A stretch of DNA of 64,000 nucleotides from G963691885 sp963691885 (GTDB lineage: Bacteria; Pseudomonadota; Alphaproteobacteria; UBA8366; Aestuariispiraceae), in contig OY829843.1 in NCBI GenBank assembly GCA_963691885.1, positions 2,728,001 through 2,792,000 on the forward strand. The letters are read 5' to 3'. Made by a program: the position numbers and the translations under genes. The notes under the pieces are model-generated. The model did no database searches. It saw only the letters and a program-made list of their open reading frames with translations, and was not told the origin of the DNA. Shown here one piece after another: positions 34,954-44,184 of the stretch. Numbering within the stretch: position 1 is the first letter of the stretch; each line of letters opens with the position of its first letter.

Positions 34954-35838
34954 ATGACTAATAAAATTAGATCTTTCACTACTCTGGCCGCTGCCAGCGT
35001 TGTGCTTGCAGGTTGTGCTGCAGGCAATCTCGAAAGTGTTAAGAGCAAAAGTCCTGAGGGAACCGCCTTCGATAAGATTCTTTTCACGGAATATGTGGCT
35101 CTGGCTGATCTGGAATATGGTGAATACGATTGGGAAGATGCAGGTGCATTTACCAACCGCGCACAAGCCATTGTCGATGGCAATACGCCAGCACCAGAGG
35201 AAATTTCAGCCCGCGAACTGCCGGAAGATTCCGTGCGCGTTCTAACCGCTTCCCGTGAGCGTCTGATGAATGCGTTGAATGCAGGCGGCCGTGGTGCCGC
35301 TCCTGTGCATGCCGCAGGCGCACAGGGTGCTTTCGATTGCTGGATGCAGGAACAGGAAGAAAACCTTCAGCCTGCTGACATTGAAGCCTGTAAAAAGGAC
35401 TTCATCATGCATATGGAGCGCCTGGAAGCTGCTCTGAAACCTGCTGTTGTTGCCAAGGCTCCGGCCCCGGCTCCTCAGCCTGAAGAGCCGGCTCTTCCGC
35501 CGCTGCCAGATCCGATCGAAATTCTCTTCGATTTCGACAGTGCCGCAATCACACCGGCTGCCGCCCGTGAGATCGCTGACGCTGTAACCCAGTTCACATT
35601 GTCCAAATCGACCGCTCTGCGCGTTGTTGGTCATACCGATACGTCGGGTTCCAGCGAGTATAACGCAGCGCTCGCAAATGAGCGTGCAACGGCCGTTGCC
35701 CGTTCCTTGCGCTCTCGCGGTGTGTCGAACTCCAAAGTTGCTGAAACAGGTGTTGGTGAAGCAGACCTTGCGGTTCCGACCGGCGACAACACCAAGAACG
35801 CTGCTAACCGTCGCGTTGTGATCACGTTCATCCGGTAA
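34954..35838 (+). CDS. OmpA-family outer membrane lipoprotein
   Basis: 294 residues. Residues 1-21 form a lipoprotein signal peptide with lipobox VLAGC (Cys 21). The middle contains a Cys pair (FDCWMQEQEE, IEACKKD) and a Pro/Ala linker. The C-terminal OmpA domain (~185-294) has ILFDFDSAAITP, GHTDTSGSSEYN and NRRVVITF, the peptidoglycan-binding Asp and Arg. ATG 34954 is chosen over 34927 because AGGGA lies eight bases upstream. Probably anchors the outer membrane to peptidoglycan, like Pal. A strong terminator follows. Confidence 0.93.
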   Translation: MTNKIRSFTTLAAASVVLAGCAAGNLESVKSKSPEGTAFDKILFTEYVALADLEYGEYDWEDAGAFTNRAQAIVDGNTPAPEEISARELPEDSVRVLTASRERLMNALNAGGRGAAPVHAAGAQGAFDCWMQEQEENLQPADIEACKKDFIMHMERLEAALKPAVVAKAPAPAPQPEEPALPPLPDPIEILFDFDSAAITPAAAREIADAVTQFTLSKSTALRVVGHTDTSGSSEYNAALANERATAVARSLRSRGVSNSKVAETGVGEADLAVPTGDNTKNAANRRVVITFIR

Positions 35839-35888
35839 TTTGTTTCCGGGTGAATAGTCCGGCCTTCGGGTTGGCAATCAGGGAATTC

Positions 35889-35922
35889 GGGTCCCGGTGC
35901 ACTGTACCGGGGCCCTTTTCTT
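35889..35922 (+). terminator. Terminator of the OmpA-family gene
   Basis: GGGTCCCGGT (35889-35898) pairs with ACCGGGGCCC (35906-35915), ten pairs including one G-T, with a seven-base loop, followed by TTTTCTTA. It starts 51 bases after the stop codon. Confidence 0.88.
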
Positions 35923-35960
35923 AAATTAAAATTGAAAAATAAATTTAAAGGAGGGTCGAG

Positions 35961-36164
35961 ATGGTCCGTTTACTCATTGCACTGCTTTTGCCTTGGCTGA
36001 CATTTTTCACCATTGGAAAACCGTTTCAGGGGATTTTGTGCATCATTCTTCAGTTGACGCTGATTGGTTGGGTGCCGGCGGCGATCTGGGCGGTCTATGC
36101 GTTGAGCCAGTACAACACCGACAAGAAAATCCGTGAGGCCGGAATGGGTGGCGTCGACCTGTAA
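35961..36164 (+). CDS. Pmp3/YqaE-family membrane protein
   Basis: 67 residues with two membrane segments, of the Pmp3 (UPF0057) family associated with membrane potential and stress in many organisms. Marks: LLPWLTFFTIGKPFQGI and the second helix IILQLTLIGWVPAAIWAVYAL. AAAGGAGGG lies close before the ATG, a strong ribosome binding site. It follows the terminator of the OmpA-family gene and is convergent with tadA. Confidence 0.92.
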   Translation: MVRLLIALLLPWLTFFTIGKPFQGILCIILQLTLIGWVPAAIWAVYALSQYNTDKKIREAGMGGVDL

Positions 36165-36177
36165 CCCGGGTTGGGCC

Positions 36178-36642
36178 TTAAACTGTTCGGCGGGATTTGA
36201 AAAAAGACTTCAAGATGTCTGCGCATTTTGTTTCGTCGACGCCGCCAATGACTTCCGGGCGGTGGTGACATGTCTCGCGATCAAACACCCGGGCACCGTG
36301 TTCAATCCCGCCGCCTTTCGGGTCATAGGCCCCAAAGATCACGCGGCGAATCCTGGCGTGAGAGATGGCAGAGGCGCACATGGCGCAGGGTTCCAGCGTG
36401 ACATAAAGATCCAGGCCTTCTAATCGGGGGGAACCGCGCTCACCGGCCGCCTCGCGCAGAACCATAATTTCTGCATGGGCGGTCGGATCGTTCAGGGTTT
36501 CGACCTGGTTGCCACTTTCTGCCAGTATTTTACCGGTTTCAGGGTCAATCAGAACTGCGCCAACGGGGACCTCACCGTTTTCGGCCGCTTTTGTGGCGAT
36601 TTCCAGCGCCCGCAACATGATTGTGTTCTGTCTTTTCTGCAT
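36178..36642 (-). CDS. tadA: tRNA-specific adenosine deaminase
   Basis: Deaminates A34 of tRNA-Arg to inosine, essential in most bacteria. 154 residues from ATG 36642; a later ATG at 36618 is also possible, the ribosome binding sites are weak. Zinc and catalytic motifs: PTAHAEIMVLREA and TLEPCAMCASAI. Divergent from rluB with 72 bases between the starts. Confidence 0.95.
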   Translation of the reverse strand: MQKRQNTIMLRALEIATKAAENGEVPVGAVLIDPETGKILAESGNQVETLNDPTAHAEIMVLREAAGERGSPRLEGLDLYVTLEPCAMCASAISHARIRRVIFGAYDPKGGGIEHGARVFDRETCHHRPEVIGGVDETKCADILKSFFKSRRTV

Positions 36643-36714
36643 GACAAGGAAAGCGTATGGTGCGCGCGGCTTCGCGGCAAGCAAGCGTTGACGACCTGAA
36701 AGGCAGACAGCCTC

Positions 36715-37638
36715 GTGATAAAGACCAATAGTGATCAAAATCCGGATAAGCAGGGCTCAGAACCCCAGCGCATTGCGAAAGTTATGGCCAGGGCCGGTCT
36801 TTGCTCTCGGCGGGAGGCCGAGCGCTGGATCGCGGATCGACGCGTGACAATTGATGGCGAGGTCATTACCTCACCCGCTGTCACCGTAACCGATGCCAAT
36901 CAGGTTGTTGTCGACGGAAAACCCCTTGCGGCACCGGAACGGGCGCGCCTGTGGCGCTATAACAAGCCGGTCGGCGTCATGACGACATCGCACGACCCAC
37001 AGGGGCGACCGACCGTTTTCGATGCGATGCCTCATGATATGCCACGGGTCATTGCTGTCGGGCGTCTCGATCTGAATTCCGAGGGATTGTTATTGCTGAC
37101 CAATGACGGGGCACTGGCCCGGATCCTGGAGAGGCCGCAAACCGGGATGCGGCGTTCCTATCGAGTTCGCGTGCACGGGGTGATGAAGCAGTCCAAACTG
37201 GACAGCATCGCCAAGGGGATCACCGTCGAAGGTGTTCATTACGGACCGATTGACGCGACGCTGGAGCGGCAGCAAGGCAGCAATGCCTGGCTCAACGTGG
37301 TGCTTCGGGAAGGTAAGAACCGGGAAATCCGCAGGGTCTTTGAGCATCTCGGCTATCCGGTGAATCGATTGATTCGCACAGCCTATGGGCCTGTATCGCT
37401 TGGTGACCTGCCGAGAGGTGCTGTTGATGAAGTAACAATCGGCGTTGTTAAGAAGTTGATGGGTGAGACCCATAAAGGGGTCAAGGCCAAGCCGAAGCCG
37501 GTGAAGCCGGGTTATAAGAAGGCGGGTTCAAGGCGCGCACGCGCCGCCGCGAAAGAGGCGGAACGCCAGTCCACAGGTGGCGGTAAGCCTGGTCCCAAAT
37601 CAGTTGCAAAGAGCACGCCTGGATCCGATGCCTCCTAG
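36715..37638 (+). CDS. rluB: 23S rRNA pseudouridine synthase RluB-like
   Basis: 307 residues: S4 RNA-binding domain (RIAKVMARAGLCSRREAERW) followed by the RsuA/RluB catalytic domain with the active Asp in GRLDLNSEGLLLLTNDG and NREIRRVFEHLG. It makes pseudouridine in 23S rRNA, expected at the E. coli position 2605. A C-terminal Lys/Arg/Pro tail of ~60 residues is common in alphaproteobacteria. The start is a GTG at 36715. Its end overlaps rsmD by 11 bases. Confidence 0.93.
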   Translation: MIKTNSDQNPDKQGSEPQRIAKVMARAGLCSRREAERWIADRRVTIDGEVITSPAVTVTDANQVVVDGKPLAAPERARLWRYNKPVGVMTTSHDPQGRPTVFDAMPHDMPRVIAVGRLDLNSEGLLLLTNDGALARILERPQTGMRRSYRVRVHGVMKQSKLDSIAKGITVEGVHYGPIDATLERQQGSNAWLNVVLREGKNREIRRVFEHLGYPVNRLIRTAYGPVSLGDLPRGAVDEVTIGVVKKLMGETHKGVKAKPKPVKPGYKKAGSRRARAAAKEAERQSTGGGKPGPKSVAKSTPGSDAS

Positions 37639-38233
37639 ACGGTCAAAGGGACAGAAGAAGCCAGCCGCGGGTGGTGGATCGATCCGCATCATTGCCGGTG
37701 AATGCCGGGGTATGAAACTGGAAATGCCGGACCCTGCGATTACCCGTCCGACCTCCGCGCGGGCCAGGGAAAGTCTGTTCAATATTCTTGGAAACGGTTC
37801 GACGCTGGATATCTTGCGAGGGGGTGTCTTTGTCGACCTCTTTGCCGGAAGCGGCGCGATTGGACTGGAGGCGCTGAGCCGGGGTGCGCCCGATGCCCTC
37901 TTTGTTGAGCGTGATCCCCAAGCACTCGCGGTTGCCAGGGCGAATATAGAGGCCTGCCGAATGGTGAAACGGGCACGGCTGGTCAAGGGAGATGGCTTTA
38001 ATCCGCCTGCCCGAACGGAGCCTGCCGGGATTGTGTTTATCGATCCCCCCTACGAAAAGGGTGCCGTTGAACGCAGCCTGACCGGGGCGGGCAAGGCGGG
38101 CTATTTCGGGCCCGAGACCCTGATCATCCTGCAACTCGATCCGAAGACGGCTTTGACCCTCGATCCCGTTTTCACGGTGATCGATGACCGTCGTTACGGG
38201 GCTGCCCGGTTTGTTTTCGTAAAACAGGAATAG
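37628..38233 (+). CDS. rsmD: 16S rRNA (guanine966-N2)-methyltransferase
   Basis: 201 residues: RIIAGECRGMKLEMP at the start of the domain, TRPTSARARESLFNIL, the SAM loop DLFAGSGAIGLEALSRGA and the catalytic VFIDPPYE. The ATG at 37628 lies inside the end of rluB, so translation is coupled. Genes in this pair are often neighbours. Confidence 0.95.
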   Translation: MPPRRSKGQKKPAAGGGSIRIIAGECRGMKLEMPDPAITRPTSARARESLFNILGNGSTLDILRGGVFVDLFAGSGAIGLEALSRGAPDALFVERDPQALAVARANIEACRMVKRARLVKGDGFNPPARTEPAGIVFIDPPYEKGAVERSLTGAGKAGYFGPETLIILQLDPKTALTLDPVFTVIDDRRYGAARFVFVKQE

Positions 38234-38234
38234 G

Positions 38235-39419
38235 TCAAACAGGTGCCCTGCGTTGTGCAGAATAAACCAACGCGATCAAGACCAGTGGGGGCACAAGGAC
38301 CAGGGCGCCGATCCACAATGGTGCTGTAATAGAGACATGCTCAAAGGCGAGACCGGCAAGTGCAGGTCCGGCGATCCGCGCCAGGCTGCCACAGGATTGT
38401 GCGGCCCCCAAAACGCCGCCCTTGAAGTTTTCCGGGGCACGCTGGCTCATCAGGCTTTGCATGGCCGGGTTGTGGAACCCCATCCCAATGGCCAGGAAGA
38501 ACATCGACAACAAAACCATTTCCGTGCTGTTTGCCAGTGCTAGCGTGATGGCTGAAAGCGCCAGCGTCACGATGCCAAGACCGACGACACGAACCTCGCC
38601 AATTCGGGCGCTGATCCGACCAACCAAACCGCCCTGAACAATCGCGTTGATGATCCCGGAAAATGCCAGGAAATACCCGACTTCCTTGGGGCCAATCCCC
38701 AACACCGCCGCACCCCAGAGCGCAAACACCCCTTCGATTGCAGTGAACACGAAAATCACAAGGAAGAACGGGACGAAAAGTTGCCTCAGCGCTGGCATCA
38801 TCAGGACCTTGCCCAATCCACCCAGCAAGGCGTTTTCGCTGTCTTTCAACCGTTCGGGTTCCTGCACTTTGACGAATGTGATGAGGAAGCCGAGTGCCGC
38901 GCATCCAGCAGAGATATAGGCAGGCAGGATGAAGCCAGCATCGCCTTCCCCGACCGAGAGCGCCCCAATGGCGGGACCGATCGTAAAGCCGATACCGAAG
39001 GCCGCACCCAAAAGGCCCATGCCCCGGGCCCGTTTCTTTTCGTCCGTGACATCGGCGACATAGGCCTGTGACGTAGCAAGCCAGCCCGCAGTGAGACCGG
39101 CGAGGGCGCGGCTGGCAAACAGTTCCCAGAGCGTGCTGGCATGGGCCAGCCAGATATAGGCGATGATCGTAGCACCGACGGAAAGCAGCATCACCGGGCG
39201 TCGACCAATTCTGTCCGAAAGACGTCCCCAATAGGGCGCACTTAAAAACGAAAAGGCAGAGAAGACAGAAAAGATGGCGGCCGCTTCAAACTCACCACCA
39301 CCCAGTACTTTTACGTGAAAGGGCAGAAGCGGGATCACTGTGCCGAGGGCCACAATGTTCACGCAGGTCGCAAGCGCGAGGGGTATAAGCTGCTTTAAAG
39401 AGGTATTTTTTTCGGTCAC
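38235..39419 (-). CDS. MFS transporter, TetA-like drug/metabolite exporter
   Basis: 394 residues, twelve membrane segments in two halves. The MFS motif between helices 2 and 3 is GRLSDRIGRRPVMLLS, and the TetA-type motif C region near helix 5 (GAAFGIGFTIGPAIGAL) marks an antiporter-type exporter. The start is GTG at 39419, with no clear ribosome binding site. The substrate cannot be inferred. It is convergent with rsmD, one base apart. Confidence 0.9.
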   Translation of the reverse strand: MTEKNTSLKQLIPLALATCVNIVALGTVIPLLPFHVKVLGGGEFEAAAIFSVFSAFSFLSAPYWGRLSDRIGRRPVMLLSVGATIIAYIWLAHASTLWELFASRALAGLTAGWLATSQAYVADVTDEKKRARGMGLLGAAFGIGFTIGPAIGALSVGEGDAGFILPAYISAGCAALGFLITFVKVQEPERLKDSENALLGGLGKVLMMPALRQLFVPFFLVIFVFTAIEGVFALWGAAVLGIGPKEVGYFLAFSGIINAIVQGGLVGRISARIGEVRVVGLGIVTLALSAITLALANSTEMVLLSMFFLAIGMGFHNPAMQSLMSQRAPENFKGGVLGAAQSCGSLARIAGPALAGLAFEHVSITAPLWIGALVLVPPLVLIALVYSAQRRAPV

Positions 39420-39450
39420 ATTATTGCTGTAGCGAAGCGCTGCAGAACGG

Positions 39451-41310
39451 TCAACGACGACCGAAGAGTTTTTCTATATCAGCAAGCTTTAATTCGACAT
39501 AGGTCGGTCGTCCGTGATTGCATTGACCTGAATGCGGCGTTGCTTCCATTTGGCGGAGTAAGGCGTTCATCTCTTCCGCGTTCAACCGACGACCGGATCG
39601 AACCGAACCGTGGCAGGCCATGGTGCCGCAGACTTCCTCTAGTTTTTCCTTCAGCGAGAATGTACCGCCGAGATCGCGCAATTCATCGGCCAGATCCAGG
39701 ATCAGACCACCGACATCCACCTGGCCCAGAAGGGCGGGTGTTTCCCGGACCGCGATGGCACCTGGACCGAAACCCTCAATAACCAGCCCCAGTTCTGCCA
39801 GTTCCGGCGCGCGTTTGATAAGCGCATCGCATTCATCTTCGTCCAGTTCGACAATTTCGGGGATCAGCAGGCCCTGCCGTGTGACGCCCCCGGTATTCAT
39901 GGCCGCTTTCATCCGCTCATAGACCAGGCGTTCATGGGCGGCATGCTGGTCGACAATGATGATACCGTCGGCTGTCTGCGCAACGACATAGGTTTCGTGC
40001 AACTGGGCTCTTGCCGCCCCTAAAGGATACAGTTCCGCATCGCCTGCAATGTCACCTTCGGTCCGACTGGCCGGATCAAAACCGGTCTCAGAGCCGCTTT
40101 GGGTGATCTCGCCCGTTTGCGGGTCAAAGGGTGCCATGAAGGCCCGCGCGGTTTCCGCCATTCCGGCGGACGGGTGTTGAACCGCGCCTGCTGGTAAAGG
40201 CGGCATAGCGCCGTATCCGGAATGGGCGCGCCCCTGAAAACTCATTTGACTGGACCCCTGCGGCCACACCGCGCCAAGGGCTGCGAGCGAGACAGTTGTC
40301 GAGGCCCTGTGGCCGGCCTCCGCCAGGGCATGTTTCAGCGCGGAAACAATGAGCCCGCGAACCAGGCCAGGGTCTCGAAACCGCACCTCTGTTTTGGCGG
40401 GATGGACATTGACATCAACCAGTTTCGGCGGAGCAGTCAGAAAGAGCGCCAGCATCGGGTGCCGGTCGCGCGCCAGAAAATCCGCATAGGCCCCGCGGAC
40501 CGCACCAATCAACTGTTTGTCCCGAACCGGGCGTCCATTAACAAACAGATACTGGGCGCTGGCCGTGCCGCGGTTGAGGGTCGGCAGGCCTGCAAAACCG
40601 GTCAGGCGAATGCCTTCGCGTTCTGCATCAATGGCAAGGGCATTATCCATGAATTCCCGGCCCATAATGGCCCCGAGGCGGGAAAGGCGTCCGTCTAGCA
40701 ATTCCCCCTGCTCGCCGTTCAATCTGATCCGGTCCCGATTACCGTCGTTCAAGGTAAACGATACGGTTGGATGCGCCATTGCCAGGCGCTGGATCGTGTC
40801 AACGACCGCGCTGGTCTCAGCCCGTTCGGTGCGCAAGAACTTCAACCGCGCAGGTGTCGCGTAAAAAAGATCGCGCACGTCCACCCGCGTTCCCGTCGGG
40901 CCTGACGCCGGGTTCGGTCCGCTTACTGCGCCACCATCAATCGCTATTTGCCAGGCGTTCTCTGACCCCTCCGTTCGGCTGGTGATTTTCATCCGGCTGA
41001 CCGATCCGATAGAGGGCAATGCCTCCCCCCTGAAACCAAGGGTCGCTATATTCGACAGATCATCATCAGGCAGTTTGGATGTTGCATGGCGCTGGATCGC
41101 CAGTGTCAGCTCATCCGACGACATGCCGCATCCATTATCGCTGACAGAAATCAGGCTGCGCCCGCCTTCTCGAATGGAAACTTCGATCCGGTTTGAACCG
41201 GCATCCAGCGCGTTCTCGACCAGTTCTTTGACGGCAGAAGCCGGACGTTCAACAACTTCGCCAGCCGCAATGCGGTTAATGGTGGTTTGCGAGAGTTGGC
41301 GAAGGGGCAT
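39451..41310 (-). CDS. mutL: DNA mismatch repair protein MutL, endonuclease type
   Basis: 619 residues: N-terminal GHKL ATPase (ELVENALDAGS, DNGCGM, GFRGEALPSI) and a C-terminal domain with the endonuclease motif DQHA-AH-E-RLVY-E near residue 452, plus the metal sites ACHGSVRSG and QCNHGRPT. This is the MutL of species without MutH, which cuts the nascent strand itself. Its start overlaps the pgi stop by one base. Confidence 0.97.
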   Translation of the reverse strand: MPLRQLSQTTINRIAAGEVVERPASAVKELVENALDAGSNRIEVSIREGGRSLISVSDNGCGMSSDELTLAIQRHATSKLPDDDLSNIATLGFRGEALPSIGSVSRMKITSRTEGSENAWQIAIDGGAVSGPNPASGPTGTRVDVRDLFYATPARLKFLRTERAETSAVVDTIQRLAMAHPTVSFTLNDGNRDRIRLNGEQGELLDGRLSRLGAIMGREFMDNALAIDAEREGIRLTGFAGLPTLNRGTASAQYLFVNGRPVRDKQLIGAVRGAYADFLARDRHPMLALFLTAPPKLVDVNVHPAKTEVRFRDPGLVRGLIVSALKHALAEAGHRASTTVSLAALGAVWPQGSSQMSFQGRAHSGYGAMPPLPAGAVQHPSAGMAETARAFMAPFDPQTGEITQSGSETGFDPASRTEGDIAGDAELYPLGAARAQLHETYVVAQTADGIIIVDQHAAHERLVYERMKAAMNTGGVTRQGLLIPEIVELDEDECDALIKRAPELAELGLVIEGFGPGAIAVRETPALLGQVDVGGLILDLADELRDLGGTFSLKEKLEEVCGTMACHGSVRSGRRLNAEEMNALLRQMEATPHSGQCNHGRPTYVELKLADIEKLFGRR

Positions 41311-42629
41311 CAGGCATCCGGTTCAACAAGGAATTTCCGTGTCAGATGCTTGCCGTCTTCAACGGCGGGCTGGTCAAACGCGTCAACACCGATCAGATCG
41401 GCGGCCAGGATCGTTTCCAGCATGAAATGCATCATCACTGCACCCATACTCGATTCGCCAGTATCCTGCATATCGATGGTCCGCACCGGCTTACCACGGC
41501 CGATCAGGGCCCCCGTTGTGCCGCGACGGCTGGCCGTCATCAGGTCACCCAGATCGCGGTTCTTGATATAGTCGGCATCGACCAGATCCGCCAATGCCGG
41601 ATGGATGCCCGGAAAGCGGAAAGCGGAATCGAGACCGTGTTCGGGGGGTGCGCCGATAATTGTGAACATTTTGTCATTGGGGCCGTCGAGCCAGAGTTGG
41701 ACCTGACTGTGTTGGTCGACCGGGCCCATCCCGTCAATCGGTGTCGTTCCTTTGCCCTCTTTACCGAGACTTTCGGCCCAGAGCTGCCGATACCAGCGGG
41801 TGAGTGATCCCAACCGGTCGGCATAGGCCAGCAGGACGGAGGCGTTGATGTTTTTCTTTGCGTTCAGCGTCATGCCGACAGCGGCACCCAGGGCCGGCGG
41901 CGCATTCAGGGGGTCCGAGGCGGCATTCAGCAAGGTATCCAAGACCGATCCGGCACCCGCGCGAACGGCTGATGCATCCAGGCCACACAGCATGGCAGGC
42001 AGCAGCCCCACCACGGATAAAACCGAGAAACGGCCGCCAACCAAGGGATCGTGATCCAGGATCGGCAAATTAAAGCGTTGCGCCAGACGCCGCAGCGCGC
42101 CTTCGCCGGGTTCCGTGATGACGGTGATGTGTTTTGGCAGCGCATCATCCGACATCGCGTTGCGCACCATGGGCAGGATGGTGAGGAACTGCATCAGCGT
42201 CTCTGCCGTGCCGCCCGATTTTGAGACGATGATCCAGCCGGTCTTGGCAAGGTCCAGGCCCGAGATCACGCGCCCGAAGATGAAGGGATCAATGCTGGAC
42301 ACGATGTGGACACGGGGCAGGCTTCCGCGCTGGTCCGGGTTCGTCAGTGCCTGCAGGGATTCCGCACCCAGACTGGATCCACCGGTCCCGAACACCACAA
42401 CATCGTCGAACCGGTCGGCATAGTCGTCGGCAACGACCCTCATTTCTGCAAGGTCGTCCTGGCGTTCCGGCAGCCGCAGAAGAGGCAGGGTATTGTTGTC
42501 GTAATGGGCCTGGAGTTTGGCGATCCCCGCGCTCAGCGTATCGGAATGTGCTTCGACATCGGCCCGGGATACACCAAGATCACCGATTTTGTCGTCAAAG
42601 CAGGCATCAACATTTTGCGTATAGGACAT
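41310..42629 (-). CDS. pgi: Glucose-6-phosphate isomerase
   Basis: Interconverts glucose-6-phosphate and fructose-6-phosphate. 439 residues, shorter than the E. coli enzyme but normal for this lineage. Sugar-phosphate loop VFGTGGSSLGAESL and SKSGGTAETLMQF are clear. Of the N-terminal Met codons, the one at 42629 (MSYTQNVDAC) has GGGGGA six bases upstream; earlier ones at 42635 and 42749 are less likely. Coupled to mutL by overlap. Confidence 0.92.
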   Translation of the reverse strand: MSYTQNVDACFDDKIGDLGVSRADVEAHSDTLSAGIAKLQAHYDNNTLPLLRLPERQDDLAEMRVVADDYADRFDDVVVFGTGGSSLGAESLQALTNPDQRGSLPRVHIVSSIDPFIFGRVISGLDLAKTGWIIVSKSGGTAETLMQFLTILPMVRNAMSDDALPKHITVITEPGEGALRRLAQRFNLPILDHDPLVGGRFSVLSVVGLLPAMLCGLDASAVRAGAGSVLDTLLNAASDPLNAPPALGAAVGMTLNAKKNINASVLLAYADRLGSLTRWYRQLWAESLGKEGKGTTPIDGMGPVDQHSQVQLWLDGPNDKMFTIIGAPPEHGLDSAFRFPGIHPALADLVDADYIKNRDLGDLMTASRRGTTGALIGRGKPVRTIDMQDTGESSMGAVMMHFMLETILAADLIGVDAFDQPAVEDGKHLTRKFLVEPDA

Positions 42630-42801
42630 AACCATCCCCCGTCTCTTAACCGCGAAAATCTGAAGTCCGGCACGTTCAGGCAGGATAAAGCCTGCACCGG
42701 AGCACATGTAATTGGCGCCAAGTAAAAGTGAAATACCTGCGCTCTGCAAGCAATCAGCCCAATAACTTGGGCAATTCCAGCATTTTTATGAGCAGGTCCT
42801 C

Positions 42802-44184
42802 TTAACCGCCGGTCACGGGGGCCGGGCCGGTGGGGGTGACCCCTTCGGGTTTGCCAACAATCACCACGGTCAGTGCATCGGGATCCAGCAGGGTTTTGGC
42901 CAATCGATTAACGTCTTCAAGCGTCACAGCCTCGATAAAGCTGTTGCGTTGATCAATGTAATCGATGCCCAGGCCCTGATACTGAATAGCGGCCAGTGTT
43001 CGGGCGATCTGTGAGGTGGTGGTGAAACGCAATGGGTAGGACCCTGTCAAATAGGTCTTTGCGTCATTTACCTCTTCCGCGGTCGCACCTTCCGTCGCCA
43101 TATTGGTCCAGACCTCCCGAATGACGTCCAGCGATGTGGCAATCGCGTCATTTCGGGTTGAAACCCCACCGATCAACAGGTCGGCGGCGTCATACCCCGC
43201 CAGGTAGGAATAGGTGGAATAGGCCAGACCCCGTTTTTCACGAACCTCTTCGGTTAACCGCGAAGAGAAACCGCCGCCCCCCAAGATATGTGTCATGACA
43301 TAGGCGGCGTAGAAATCAGGATCGTCCCGGTCGATGCCGGGCTGGGCGAAAAGGGCGACACTTTGGGGAATATCCTGATCGAGAACGATCAATTCACCAC
43401 CAGCAATGTTCTCGACAGCCGGGATTTCAAACGGTTTTCCACTTTCTGGCAGGCTGGCAAATGCTTTATCAAGCAAGGGGGCAAGGGCCTCTGCCGTGAT
43501 TTTTCCGACAACGCCGACATAGAGCCGATCGCGTGTCAGGTTCTCAGCCACGAACTGGCGAAGATCATCCCGTGTGATGGCTTTCACGCTCTCTTCTGTG
43601 CCACCCGCTGGTCGACTGTAGGTGTGATTGTCAAACAGGGTTTTGAACAGGGCTTTGCCGCCCTGTGCGTTCGGATTGGTTTTATCCCGGCTTAACCCGA
43701 TCAGGATCTGGCCGCGCACGCGTTCAAAAGGTTCTTCGTCGAACCGTGGGCTGTTCAGGGCGAGCGACAAAAGATCGATGCCCTCATCCAGATATCGGTT
43801 CAGGCTTTTGAAACTACCCGAAAAATTGTCTCTGCCATTTGAAAAGCTGATTGAAATGGACTGGTCTTCGAGACGGCGGCGAAAACTTTCACTGTCGACA
43901 TCGCCAGCCCCTTCATCAAGGGTTGACGCGACAAGATCAGCCAGACCTTCTTTACCGATCGGGTCCAGGGCTGAACCGCCACGAAATGAAAATGACATGG
44001 ATACAAGGTCGGCGGTGTCATCTTCGACCAGCCAGGCCTTGATGCCGCCCGGGCTGGTCACCTCCTGAATATCGACCGCCCTTGCATTCGAAACGGTTGC
44101 CATGAGGACTGCAAGAGAGACGACGACCAGACCGGCCATCGCCAAAGCATTGGAGGGGCCGTTGCTAAGAGCGTGTGTTCTCAT
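42802..44184 (-). CDS. M16-family peptidase subunit without the zinc motif
   Basis: 460 residues with a signal peptide (residues ~1-36) and the two M16 domains. Where the active partner has HFLEH this one reads LADLVASTLDEG, so it cannot bind zinc; in the pitrilysin/processing-peptidase family such subunits support substrate binding. The glycine-rich loop GGGGFSSRLTEEVREKRGLAYS is typical of this half. Starts four bases before the end of the active subunit (ATGA overlap). Confidence 0.92.
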   Translation of the reverse strand: MRTHALSNGPSNALAMAGLVVVSLAVLMATVSNARAVDIQEVTSPGGIKAWLVEDDTADLVSMSFSFRGGSALDPIGKEGLADLVASTLDEGAGDVDSESFRRRLEDQSISISFSNGRDNFSGSFKSLNRYLDEGIDLLSLALNSPRFDEEPFERVRGQILIGLSRDKTNPNAQGGKALFKTLFDNHTYSRPAGGTEESVKAITRDDLRQFVAENLTRDRLYVGVVGKITAEALAPLLDKAFASLPESGKPFEIPAVENIAGGELIVLDQDIPQSVALFAQPGIDRDDPDFYAAYVMTHILGGGGFSSRLTEEVREKRGLAYSTYSYLAGYDAADLLIGGVSTRNDAIATSLDVIREVWTNMATEGATAEEVNDAKTYLTGSYPLRFTTTSQIARTLAAIQYQGLGIDYIDQRNSFIEAVTLEDVNRLAKTLLDPDALTVVIVGKPEGVTPTGPAPVTGG

